A stretch of DNA of 64,000 bases from Tomocerus qinae (lineage: Eukaryota > Arthropoda > Collembola > Entomobryomorpha > Tomoceridae). Position 1 is the stretch's first letter; each line of letters opens with the position of its first letter. The stretch lies in the NCBI GenBank assembly GCA_020055645.1, contig CM034546.1, positions 112,932,875 to 112,996,874 of the forward strand, given 5' to 3'. Under the pieces are notes generated by a model. The model was not told the DNA's origin, did not search any database, and was given only the letters and a program-made list of their open reading frames with translations. Made by a program: the position numbers and the translations under genes. Shown piece after piece: positions 53,236 to 64,000 of the stretch.

Positions 53236-54667
53236 GATTACACTTTATATGCTCAATGCCTGGCATCTGCATGCTCCTTGCCTTTGCTTTAAACTTTTTG
53301 TCCTTCTTCAATATTATCATCTAGGTATCTGATTCTCAATTTTAGAAAGAATACAAAGTAGAACCAAGCCACACTACGTCAACCAGTACTGTGGTTTAAC
53401 TGTGATTGTATGTGTGACCTGTGACTCGCTGCTCTCTTTCAATCCATAGTCAATACTTTTATATCCTTATTCATAGCTGTTATTACTTGCTGTTAGTGTG
53501 TGCTATACTGCCTTTAAGAATTCAACCTAGACGTGAGTATCTACTTGCAATTTTGCATTTTACAATGCAATAAGTAATCCTACCAAACGAGCTTTAGTAC
53601 ATTGTGATGGCTAATCCAGTTCTATTTATTGTCAACTACCTATCTACAATACACTATTACGTATCATGAAGTATCATCACAACAGCATCGTAAATATTCA
53701 GTAGAAGAGGTGGGACTTCACCATGTCCTTACAGTCTTACAAAAATGTACACTTCATCCTTCAAAATTAGAACCTGTATCTATTTGTTTAGCTTTTTTAG
53801 CTATTGTCCAATTTTTAGTTTTAGTCGTCTCGTTCTTAAATCTAATATGATTTCAAGAGTTCTGAACATTAATTTTAAGATATCATTAGAAAATAAAAAT
53901 TGGACAATTGTGCCGAATTTGACTTTAAATATGAATTCATGTCTCAATTTTGGAAGTCTCAAATTGCGCCACAAAACTTATTGAGGGTGATTTATTGAAA
54001 AATATACAGACAATGGAAGCATTAGAGTCAAAGTTTTAGTTTTGTTCCCAACTTTATTGAAACAGGATAAAAATCAATGCAATTAGAATGTAGTAATAAC
54101 TTTAGGCTTCGCTATAGATAATGGTAGAAGTGAATAGGTAGACGTAGATCAAGGAATAAGTTTCATTTGAGGAAAGAAGAACGTAAATGCATAGGAAAAA
54201 CGTGACGGAGCACGGTACATTATAGTTTTGTATTTATTCTTGACACAAAGTGCAAGTAGAATCGTATGACCATTCTCTTAGTCGTACTCCTAACTCCATG
54301 GACAGAGACGATTGGTTTTAGATGTTTTGATACTGGTTTTGTGTATGCGATACTTTCAGGGTATGTGCGTTGGATACTTTGGGAAGCTCTCTTCCATTGT
54401 GAAGTTCAAGAGCAGAGATGTTTAAGATAGGGGTTGAAATAGGTAAATGCAAAACCCTTTATCTGTCAAGCGTGTGTTACGCTTTATAAAAAAAGTTTAG
54501 TAACTGTATTCCCATTGACCTCATTATTTCCAGTATAAAATGTCTTGTCATTTGCGATGATTTTCCAAAAGTTGTAGTGGAAACCTCTGTGATAAGTAAA
54601 CATGGGGGTGCATCTGCATATAAATTTTGGGAGTGGAGAGGGTGCATATAACCCGAGGGGTGCAATT

Positions 54668-54675
54668 TATAAAAG
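54668..54675 (+). promoter_or_regulatory. TATA-box candidate upstream of the membrane-protein gene
   Basis: TATAAAAG in GC-richer context (CAATTTATAAAAGCCGCCTG) lies about 600 bp before the ATG at 55274. A 5' UTR of about 570 bases, or a spliced one, would be needed. No start-site evidence is available. Confidence 0.28.
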
Positions 54676-55273
54676 CCGCCTGTTACATACAATAGCCTCT
54701 TGACTCTGCAACAATATATTGCAAGTTACGTAACATAACAACAGTAACAACAAGTAATAACACTCCTCTCTTCACTGACTCAGCTGTCGAAACGAAACGA
54801 ACGTACTACGAATAATATTATGCGGATTGAGACTACCTGCTCTGCATGGTTTACATAGTGTCAAAATCCTTCTGCTTCATTTGTGTATGCATATATCGGA
54901 AAAAACTTAAGAAAAGACCCTCGCAGGAGGAAATGAATTGTAACGTAAAACACTCATACAAAGGATATTGTGGTCAAGTTTGGTGTGGTTGCCATTCAAT
55001 TCAACATCACTTTAGTTCAGTGTGTAAGCACTGACTATCTTTATCTACATTACAGAAATACTACGTAATCAACTGCAATTCCGCAACCAATTAATACTAC
55101 AACCTAATTATACTTAAGAACACTATTAAAAATAAAACCAAGTACTTAATTGTGCAACTGATTGCACTTACTAAATCTTTAAGCGATTTCATTAGTATGA
55201 ACTAAACACAAGTAGATTCAACAAAGAGTTTACAAATAACGCATCCTAAAATATCCAAATTCAGTTCTGAAAA

Positions 55274-56618
55274 ATGGCAAGAAGAAGTCACTTGTGGTAC
55301 TCTGTCGTTGTGAGGATACTTACGGCCATTGCTGCAGTAAGTCATATTAGTGTTGTCAACTTTAAACAATATAATATTATACAATTAAATCTAAATTGCA
55401 ATTTAGATGTAAATTCTTATGATATTCTTACATACAAATTCGTTTTTCTTATCAATAACATTAATAAATTTGAAATTTGTAGCTCACGTCAGTAGCAGTG
55501 ATGATCGTTAGTGCTTGGACCTTAGCCACAGTTATAACTAACGAGAAGTCCTTAATGTCACAGTTGTTTAATGCAACTTCTGAAGATGGAAAAACTCCGA
55601 GTGAAGAATCCGAAGGGCACCGGACTCATATTATCATTTTACTCGTTTGTCTCGGGGTTGCGATCTTAACGGGATTCTCACAACTTGTTGCTTCTCTGAA
55701 TGCCCTTTGTAGCTGTTCTAAGGTATTATTTACTAATTTAGTTATTTGGTGCAAATAAATACTATGGACAGTCTATTCTTTGACATAAGACTAAATACAC
55801 TGAATAGAAAATACTTATTTTATGATACAGTTACAGTAATTGTATATGAAAGGCTTATTCATTAATGTACAAATCACGCAATCTCAGAGGTAGTTTAAAA
55901 CATTGTTGCATGTGTGTATAAATGTATCGTGCAGTATTTTCAAATTCAATGTATAAACATTATTATGCATATTTAAAGCGATCCTTACGAACTATTTTGC
56001 TATCAATATTTTCTCTCTACTGTAGGTAAATAGATTAATATTAATCTTTTTAGTGGGTATTATTTTTCTTTGTTATCTGCTAATCGTATGTATACTACAT
56101 TTGTATCCCGATCTTTAGGGGCAACAAATGTGGATAACTATGTAAGGTTTGAGGGTGTAGAAGTTCTCTGGCATTTGTATGTATTTTTTGGTACAGATAC
56201 TATTTGTCGCAAAATTGCATAAAATATTATTCTTGACTGTATGGTAGGTAATAAATTACTAGAATGCAGAAAAGGGATTAAAAATTTATTTGTCTTTTAG
56301 AATGTCAGTGGCCGTGTGAAAGGTTGGCTAGTGGTGAGTATCATTACATTTTTGATTTTGCTGCTCTGCTATCTGCTGCCACTCAGTTTCAACAAAGAGA
56401 CGAATGCTGCTCGAGGAATTGATGACTTTGGAAACGTAATCAAAAATCAAATGTCCAAACTGTGGGATGATATTGAAAAGAGGGAGCTGGATGAAAAACG
56501 GATGGAAGATATATTCGGCTATACTATCATCGCCAACAACCTTGTCATTCTGTTATTCATTATCTTATTGGGTTGTTGCCTCCGTTGTGGAGAATATGCT
56601 TATGAATCTGTTTACTAA
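55274..56618 (+). CDS. Multi-pass membrane protein, four or five hydrophobic segments, family unknown
   Basis: Four exons, all in phase 0: 55274-55336, 55483-55722, 56026-56085 and 56301-56618. Together they encode 226 residues, or 206 if the 60-nt third exon is skipped. Splice sites fit (GCTGCA|gtaagt, tttgtag|CTCACG, TCTAAG|gtatta, ctactgtag|GTAAAT, TAATC|gtatgt, tcttttag|AATGTC). Hydrophobic segments are at about 12-38, 69-93, 104-121 (exon 3), 129-151 and 197-217. The first loop has a glycosylation sequon (NAT at 51) and acidic residues, and the loop before the last segment is charged (WDDIEKRELDEKRMED). The tail is CCLRCGEYAYESVY. Without exon 3 the layout (short loop, long loop, four segments) resembles tetraspan proteins, but no tetraspanin CCG motif or claudin signature is present. 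I do not recognise the family. A cell or vesicle membrane location is inferred. Confidence 0.72.
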
Positions 56619-58354
56619 AACTGCAAAGGTGCATTTCAAATGTCACTACCTACTTAAAAATTGGCTTTAACTATTTCTACGAAATATATAGTGGTAATTA
56701 GTTATAAATTAGTAATTAGTTCAAAAGTATTATTATAATTATAATTATCAGTACATTTTCTTTCCCTAGATAATATTTATATACCTTCACATGTTAACAT
56801 CGATTATACACGAGCTCTTCTAAGCATATCTATTCAGTAAATTCTTTCCACTCCCATCCATTCATTTAGTACTCCCAATCCAAACAAAGAAATATTTGAA
56901 TCGGTTGAAACTAAATTATAATCTTTAGCCTTCTATTTAGTTTTGAAAATTAGAGTGAGGATGACATTGATGGCTAACTTTCTATTCTTCTTAAACCTTG
57001 ATCATTGAGATTTAATAAGTTGTACAATTATTCATATGCAAATAGAATTGTATGAGAGCGGCCTTTATTAATTCATTTTTGGAACTTATCATTTGTATCA
57101 TCCTTTTGTTTAATAGATGAAGTTAGTTTTAACCATTGTCTGTCAGCTTGGACTTCCAGTCTCAATTGCAAAAATTCGGTCTACAGGGTTAAACTTATAG
57201 CATTTAGCAAAAAGCTTTAAACAAACCTAGTTTCATGCACATTGTTGATTATCGGAACGATATTTCGTGTTCGATCACATCAGACAATGTGATCGGTAAA
57301 AAATACTTTTCTTTTATCTTTAAAACTTTTTATCTTCAAAGGATGTGAAAAATTAATAACCGGAAAGGTTCAATGGTAGAAATTGATAACAAAGCCTACA
57401 CTTTCCTTTCAATGAATTACTACAATCGGTATTGGCTATGTTTTTAGATATTTTTAAGTATCGATTTCTGTAAGTTGAAGCAATTCAACTGAATAAGGAG
57501 CAAGTAGTGAACTTGTACTACATCCTAACTTCCTTCTTTATGCATCCCATTTTAAGAAGTGAGTACCTACCTTAGTAATAATAATGCCCTTATTAATATT
57601 GATGATTTATATATTGATATCCTGTCCTACAGGTGTCACTGATTATTGAGTAGTAGTGATTATATAGTACTTACATGATTATTCAATATATTTACATAGT
57701 TGTATTTACTTTTTAGGTTACGAATTTAGTTAAGTAGGAGTTAAAATGAATGAATAGTTTTTATACAAGAAATATTATGTAAATGTAATTTGCAAGGCCG
57801 TTGTATGAAAGATGAACATTTAAATTATTTTAATTACTCTTCATATTATAACTACTCCAGAATAACTATTATGGAATGATTATGACTTTTTAAGATGAAA
57901 TGTAAGACTTTTCAATTCTTGCCGTTGGAAATAATTGACTCTGGATTGACTTGCCTGTTAATGCCAATCATTTCACTCATAAAAACTCATACAACATGGT
58001 ACTGTACTTATGCAGTGGATAATATAATATAGCGCACAATGATACAAAATGAGACATTCAATCATGATGATAGTAATATATACAAAAATTGTGAACACAT
58101 TAAAGGGCAGTAGGTGTAATGTGTAATAAATTAACTTTAAAAACTCAATTAATTTACATGCAAAATTACTTTATTCCCATTGCATACACCATCTTACACG
58201 CATTATAAATTATTTATGTAACTGTAAAACAACAAAATAAACATTTAATTTTTCATTGTGAGTGATTAGACTTTGAACTTTAAAAATAAGGATGCATGCC
58301 AACCTGGGGACAATGTCAACTAAAATGAAAAGTGGGATTTTGGGTCAATTTTGA

Positions 58355-58372
58355 TGACGTAAGCTGCCGTCA
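58355..58372. promoter_or_regulatory. CRE/E-box-like 18-mer, copy 1
   Basis: TGACGTAAGCTGCCGTCA matches the copy at 58502 with one change. Its outer TGACG and CGTCA are inverted repeats. Confidence 0.4.
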
Positions 58373-58501
58373 CACTTAGGGGGTCGGGGGTTGACCATGT
58401 ATTTTGATAGGCATTTTCAGTGTCCTCAAAACAAAGTCAAAATATCCATGACAATGGACCGTGATTTCCGTCCCACCGTCCCACTAGATACATGTTGACA
58501 G

Positions 58502-58519
58502 TGACGTCAGCTGCCGTCA
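58502..58519. promoter_or_regulatory. CRE/E-box-like 18-mer, copy 2
   Basis: TGACGTCAGCTGCCGTCA holds a perfect CRE (TGACGTCA) overlapping an E-box (CAGCTG) and ends in another CGTCA half site. It lies 147 bp from copy 1 and about 0.8 kb before the GPAA1 start codon. CREB/ATF-type factors bind TGACGTCA; use of these sites here is inferred. Confidence 0.4.
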
Positions 58520-59293
58520 TTTTTGAAATACATGTAAAAGTATACTCTTTTGTCCGAACCTTTATCCCTATATACTTCTATTATCCTTGGATGCATGCAT
58601 ACTCACAGGACCCTCCCAATGCATTTAACTTGCCTACAACATCATCTTCAATCTTCAGTATGCTGCAGTGTAAAAGATTATTGTTTCCAACCTATGATTG
58701 TGATGGCCAACTGCAGTCACAAATTGGATATTTATTTATTTACTTGGTTGGTCTCACAAAGTGTGACTCACTTTTTCAGTTACTTTAGTTTATGCAGTTA
58801 TGCAGTTATGCAAAACTCGATTCCTAAAAATACAAAATTACAACAAAATGTGCATGTATACGCATAAATATTTAAATATAATATGAATATGCATTCATAT
58901 TGGGGGTCTAGGTCTAGGTATGACTTTTAAAACAAGACCAAAACTACAACTTTAGAATGATTTGCAAATCGGAGAATTTATGGCAGTTATAAAATTGGCA
59001 AAAAATGGGTCTAGTGGGAATTGGGTAAGTAGTAAGTAGTAAGTACGCTACGCACGCATGGGAGAAAATGTAAATCAGCATGTATAAACAGTGCGGCAGC
59101 AGGACTGTCGCGGGACAATCGTATTAGAGTTGTTATAAGTCACAAAATTGGTTTTGTGTGCAATCGGTCACAATTCGCAATTATTGACTTTTTGCAGTGA
59201 TGTGCCGGACTGCCGAGTGCCGATAACAGGTTGAAATTTTCCAGTCGAAACTGTTAGCTTTTCTGTCAGTTAAAGTAACATCTATTAGTCACA

Positions 59294-61723
59294 ATGGGAA
59301 TTCTGACAGATCCTAATAATGATGACAAAAACAATAAAATAGCAATTGTTTTGGAAAAGTATGGAGGAAAATTAGGATTACTTTCCTACATTTGTGGAAT
59401 CGTGTGGCTTGCATTTTTGGCTAATCATCAATATAATTTGGGTAAGATAAAGCGAATACAAAACAAAATTATTTTTTAGCTAACTCGATCAGTTTTCATT
59501 TTCACTAATTTGTTAAATTAATAAAAGTCTTATACCTAATTTTGTTTTAAATGTGTTTAACTAGGAACGTATTTCTCGGAGAACGCTCTACTCCCTGGGC
59601 TAGTCGTAGAAAATTTTCATGATGGATACAAGGCTGAATCTTTCCTAAATGAACTGTTGGAAAAAGAAAGCAATAATGGACGGCTTAACTCTTATGATTT
59701 TAAGGAATTCTTTCAAAGAATTGGTTTGTCAGAAATTGAACTTCAAAATTTCACTTTGAGAGATCCTGTTACGAAACATGACGACATTCATGGAACAAAC
59801 GTTTATGCGGTATTTCGTGCTAAAAGGGCTGCTGGAACGGAATCCATCATTTTCAACGCTCCATATTTTCCTAAAAATGGAAAAAATAGGAGGAATTTAG
59901 CTGCGATTGCGATAATGTTGGCTCTGGCTGAATATTTTCAAGGTATTTATGCATAAATTAATTTTTTTCTTCGCTTGGCTGTATGGAAGGAAATATTTTT
60001 ACAATTTTTGGTGTTTTTTGTTAACAGAACAAGTGTATTGGGCCAAAGATATTGTTTTTCTTGTGGCCGAAAGCCATGTTGGGTCATTGGCATGGGTCAA
60101 AGCTCACCAGGAAATGTCTGGAACAATGGGGAATCTGGAATACGACAGCATTAAGTCAAAAGCTGGAAATATTCAGGTAGTAAATATTATTTACTAAAAT
60201 ATGATGTACTGTAGTATAATATGCAAGAGCCAATTTTAAAAAATCGTGTCTTTTAGCATTATAAATAGTTTTGATTATTATTTCATTTATTTCTATTCTG
60301 TTCCCTTATTTCATTATCTACTATTGTATAATTTACAATTTGAAAGTGGGGTGTAAATATGTAAATACATGTAAATATGATCTAACTAACCTATTTACTG
60401 AATGAAAAAACGTTTCACTTGTTCTACGGAACTTCCCACGTCTGACTGATTAAATGTAGAGGCTAAATTAATAAAATATTTTTGTTTAGGCTGCCGTTAA
60501 TGTCGTAATGGAAGGAACAACTATTTGTTCTCTTACAACAAAATTCCATGGTGTGAATGGCCAGTTGCCTAATCTGGATTTAGTGAACTTGTTAAATAAA
60601 TTCTTCGTTACGAATGCTGTAAGAAATTTTAAAATACACTAATTATTATTACCGTATTTATACAACGTTTTCTGATTATTGTGTTGACTAATATATAGTT
60701 GTTTACTTAGGAAAAAGTGTCTGACTGGGAGTCAGATATATGGAAACTTGTTAACTATATGATAACTCAAGCGACTGGAACACCTACTGGCAGTCATGGG
60801 TTCTTTCTTAAATATGGGATAGAATCTGTAACATTAGTTGGGAAAACAGCAAAAAGTTGCAAATTAAGAAATTCGATCACGTTCAGTGACATCGGCAGAA
60901 CATTGGAAGCGACTTTTAGAAGTCTAAACAATCTCTTAGAGAGGTTACATCAGTCGTTCTTCTTCTACCTAAAGACTACGCCTAATCGATTCATTTCTAT
61001 TGGTAAGACATTTTATTATAATATGTACTGCAAACGGTAACTAACATTAACATAACTAATGTTACAATCTGAAATTGTATGTTACAATTCCTTATGTTGT
61101 TTCCAGGACTTTATTTTCCTCCCTTGGGACTTATTCTGCTTCCAATTCTTCTAAAAGGCGCATCAATTTGGATAACGACAACTAACTTGGAAATTACCAA
61201 AGCAATTTTCACAATTATGACTAGTCATTCTATTTCAGTTGGGCTTCGTTGGATGTTAACTAATCTAAATCGTATTACTAGTAGTTTCGGGGGTTTGGAT
61301 ATCAATGAGTATATGTTTTATCACATTGTACTGGCTTTTGTTGCTGTGCAGTTTGTATCCGCCAAGATAATAACACGAAAAGGCGATCCAAATTATATTG
61401 GAGCAGTTTACTGCTTTTGTCTTCTAGAATTTGCCACAGTTTTATACAGTTTAGCTTTATTCAACCCTTCGTTAGTAATTTTTAGTGGTGTGGCTTTGGT
61501 TCCATTGCTAACTCTACTATTTAAGTTTGATGCTCAACAAAGAAGTACTTTATATCTGGTCGGAACAGCTTCTATTGTTGCTGCTATCAGTTATTTCTAT
61601 TCAATCCTACAGTTTTCTGTAGGAAAATACTTTTACGAAGCTGAGCTGTATGGGAACTTCTTATTTGATTTCGTTTTCCTCTTTGTTGTCCCTATCGTTT
61701 CCCTGATTATGTCAGTAGTGTAA
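59294..61723 (+). CDS. GPAA1: GPI transamidase subunit GPAA1 (Gaa1)
   Basis: Six exons (59294-59441, 59565-59942, 60028-60176, 60490-60618, 60711-61002, 61107-61723) join to 1713 nt, giving 570 residues; human GPAA1 has about 621. Introns are 85-313 nt and all GT...AG. GPAA1 is an ER membrane subunit of the complex that attaches GPI anchors to protein C-termini. Its luminal domain has an M28 peptidase-like fold thought to join protein and GPI. Landmarks: an N-terminal membrane segment at about 25-46, then TYFSENALLPG, GTNVYAVFRAKRAAGTES, YWAKDIVFLV at 179-188, HGVNGQLPNLDLVNL, GSHGFFLKYGIESVTL from 295, LNNLLERLHQSFF from 340, then several C-terminal membrane segments. Each block has a counterpart in human GPAA1. 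The final segment keeps a proline (P561), a feature reported as needed for GPI binding in the family. No frameshift or missing block is seen. Confidence 0.96.
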
Positions 61724-64000
61724 CGATAAAACTAGTTAGCAAGTCAAGTAGCAAGTCAAGTCATTGTATAAAATTGAATTTACGATTTACAAACTTTTAT
61801 GTTACTATTATTATCAATTAAATTACTTGCACATATGTATATAGTATATAGTATTATGCCATTATTGTGTTACTAAATTCTTGTAGAGCATAGATTTTGA
61901 TACTTAGGTATATTATGTGGATTATTTTGTTAATAAGCCATTTTGTGGTTCCTATGTATTGTACCATTCATTTATAGAAGTTTCAAATACATTTTTTAAA
62001 TATTGTCAAATATTTAACCAGTTGTTGTACAGATATCTATTCTGGGCCATTGTTATCTTTTTAATTTTGTGAACATGATGTTTATGTAGCCATGTAGCTA
62101 AACACTTCTTGAAATTAGAAACAAATCTGCAAACCGTGATTAATTCTATTGTCTATGAATATATGTATGAAAGCATATACAATTAAACCACCATTATATT
62201 ATTGCTCGATGATTATCAGAATCAGACCGATGATTCAGTGGTTTATTTTCAATTACACTGGATCCAAAAACTTTATATTTAACAATAATCTAACTTAATT
62301 AATCGAATTACAAAATTACTTGCTTATAAACCGACGAATGATGTTTGTAGACAAATTAAATGGCGAACAGTAAGATGTCAACAGTTAATATTTTCAATTT
62401 TTGACCTTGGAAGAGTTGGCAATATGCGATTAGGACAGCACTCGGCAGTAGGGTTCAGGACAGCTATAAAGTTAATCATAAGCAACAATGACATTAATTT
62501 TAATGACACTCGAAAGCTGATACGTTGTAATGTACATATAGCTGTATGTAATCAAATCAATTTAAAAATATGAACAAAGATTTTTAAAGACAGGGTAGAC
62601 TAAAGTTATTTATAGGAACCTTTGTCATTTGTACAAAAACTTACTTTTAGATGATTCTTCCAAGTTTACAAATTCTGGGATGGAAATGCGGAAAACCGAA
62701 ATCCAAGGGCTAACTTGCGTGGAATTTTCTTTTCATGTATTTCGACTGCCAGACAGAATGTCGCCAATATATTGTTATGCTTAGAGGTAAATTTAAATTC
62801 AGCATGACTTGGATAATAATATTATTATTCCAGAGCCGTATCCAGAGGATATAAAAGGGTTTGTCAATGTCCATGAAAAAAATTCTCAAATTATTTGTCT
62901 ACAACTTTTAGAGTAGGAGCATTATTAGAAGTTGGATGGACCACATGGATCATTGATATTCATACTCGACATATCTGTACTGCTTTTGAATGCAATTGAA
63001 ATTAACTTTACACATAATTAATTTTTCATGAAAGAACCTTTAAAATTCAATTCGTTCATGTTTCAATTTCAATTCTAAACATATTTGGATTATTACTGTT
63101 AAGAATCTGGAGGACCCTTATGAGGCATATTATGGCATATCGCATATTGCAGTAAAATAGAAAATGCCCCTTGAAGGTTATTCCTATTACGCCACTGAAG
63201 GCCATGAAAATATTGGACTTTTCATTTTCACAATTTATTTAGTCCTCATGATGTTCCGTCGGTAAATATGACCGATCAGTATTTATTTTTGTTCAAATAT
63301 CTCTAAATTCCTCTTTATATGAAATGTTACCAAAATAACTACACATGTATATTATAAGATGTATAATACACGGACCACGGCATGACGGTACAAGTAAATG
63401 GGCACGGCATCGAAACGGAGACTGCATGTATTTGTTCTTTTTACTCGACAGGACTAAAATTTAGTAACACTAGGAAGAAACAACTTCAAAAGAAGAATTT
63501 TTGGGGTCAATGGGGTCTAAACTGTAGGTAATCTCTCATGCAGCAAAATAGACCAATTAAAAAAAATCATTTCTTGACCAAAAGAAAAGTAGTAAGAGAC
63601 CCTAGCGAAATGTCCAGTAAAACAAATAATATATTTAATTTTTACAAACCTATAAAAGCAATTTTATTGAATTTAATAATTTTTTACCAGTCCAGTATTA
63701 TTATTATTATTATTATTAAAGAGTGACGTCCCTGTCGAGCAATTGCCCATGGGACCGTAATATTGGTTTACAATGTCATAATGGGGTATGTAACTAAATG
63801 GGGTTAGTTAGAGTAGAATGTAGATTATTTCAGTTCTAGAATTGTTTACAGAGAGCTCATGTTAGTGGTTACATGTATTATATTATTTCCTTATCTTACG
63901 TACAGCGGCCAAGATGTATTGTTTACATTCAGTATGCATTGCATAATTATTTATCAAGTATTTTTTTAACGTATACTACTTGGCAAGACTCTTTTGACAT
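61724..64000. other. Downstream of GPAA1, no gene recognised
   Basis: AT-rich. ATTAAA at 61817-61822 could serve as the GPAA1 poly(A) signal, though a canonical AATAAA is not seen nearby. (TTA)n lies at 63696-63717. Open frames (for example 63538-63726) are low-complexity. Confidence 0.45.
63696..63717. repeat. (TTA)n microsatellite
   Basis: Seven consecutive TTA units. Confidence 0.85.

Larger units (their letters stand above)
51040..55273. other. Intergenic stretch with minisatellite
   Basis: No supported gene lies between the LYRM7 homologue and the membrane-protein gene. It contains the minisatellite with embedded palindrome (51701-52094), a (CT)n run and, at 53608-53850, a plus-strand open frame of about 80 codons with a hydrophobic end that lacks exon borders. 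A TATAAAAG sits at 54668. Confidence 0.45.
56619..59293. other. Intergenic stretch upstream of GPAA1
   Basis: No coding exon is recognised. A GC-richer region at 58280-58560 contains two 18-bp CRE/E-box-like sites. A 9-bp triple (TTATGCAG-type) lies at 58790-58815 and an AGTAAGT triple at 59028-59044. The sequence just before the ATG at 59294 should hold the GPAA1 core promoter, but no TATA box is evident. Confidence 0.45.

Noticed and set aside
53608..53850. Plus-strand 80-codon frame with hydrophobic end
   Set aside because: It has no good ATG or acceptor in frame and the hydrophobicity comes from T-rich codons.
1..64000. CRISPR arrays, tRNA or rRNA genes, retroelement polyproteins
   Set aside because: No regularly spaced identical repeats, no convincing tRNA B-box with matching arms, and no reverse transcriptase or transposase motifs were seen on either strand.

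Overview
This is an animal nuclear genomic window, AT-rich (roughly two thirds A+T by eye), with spliceosomal introns (GT...AG), dispersed repeats and no bacterial-type operons. Clear homologues of human GPAA1 and LYRM7, with small introns (80-514 nt) inside them, point to a metazoan, probably an invertebrate. The sequence alone does not let me name a species. Most of the window has no recognisable gene, and most open frames in it look like chance.

Left part (1 to about 48.2 kb): a gene-poor landscape. The best coding evidence is three small minus-strand exons at 36058-36119, 11205-11361 and 3134-3224. Each has good splice signals, their phases match, and they join into one frame ending in a stop codon. 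The inferred protein tail is rich in Pro, His, Gly and Ala, as in developmental transcription regulators, and is spread over introns of about 25 kb and 8 kb. The same stretch holds a 257-bp hAT-type MITE with an intact 8-bp target duplication (24043-24299), two loci of a 10-bp repeat (23500-23560 and 41893-41992), a 20-bp tandem repeat and several GC-rich islets.

Right part (48.2-61.8 kb): a compact cluster of four genes. A 98-residue protein of unknown function with a YGSPNP repeat (minus) is divergently arranged with the LYRM7/MZM1 homologue, a complex III assembly factor (plus). Then follow an unrecognised multi-pass membrane protein with a 60-nt symmetric exon that adds one hydrophobic segment (plus) and GPAA1, a subunit of the GPI transamidase (plus). 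Apart from being housekeeping or membrane genes, they share no evident pathway.

The space between these genes contains a 36-bp minisatellite interrupted by a nearly perfect 90-bp palindrome (51701-52094), a duplicated AT-rich module (47293-48069) and a pair of 18-bp CRE/E-box-like sites upstream of GPAA1. I found no tRNA, rRNA, CRISPR array, complete transposase or viral gene by eye.
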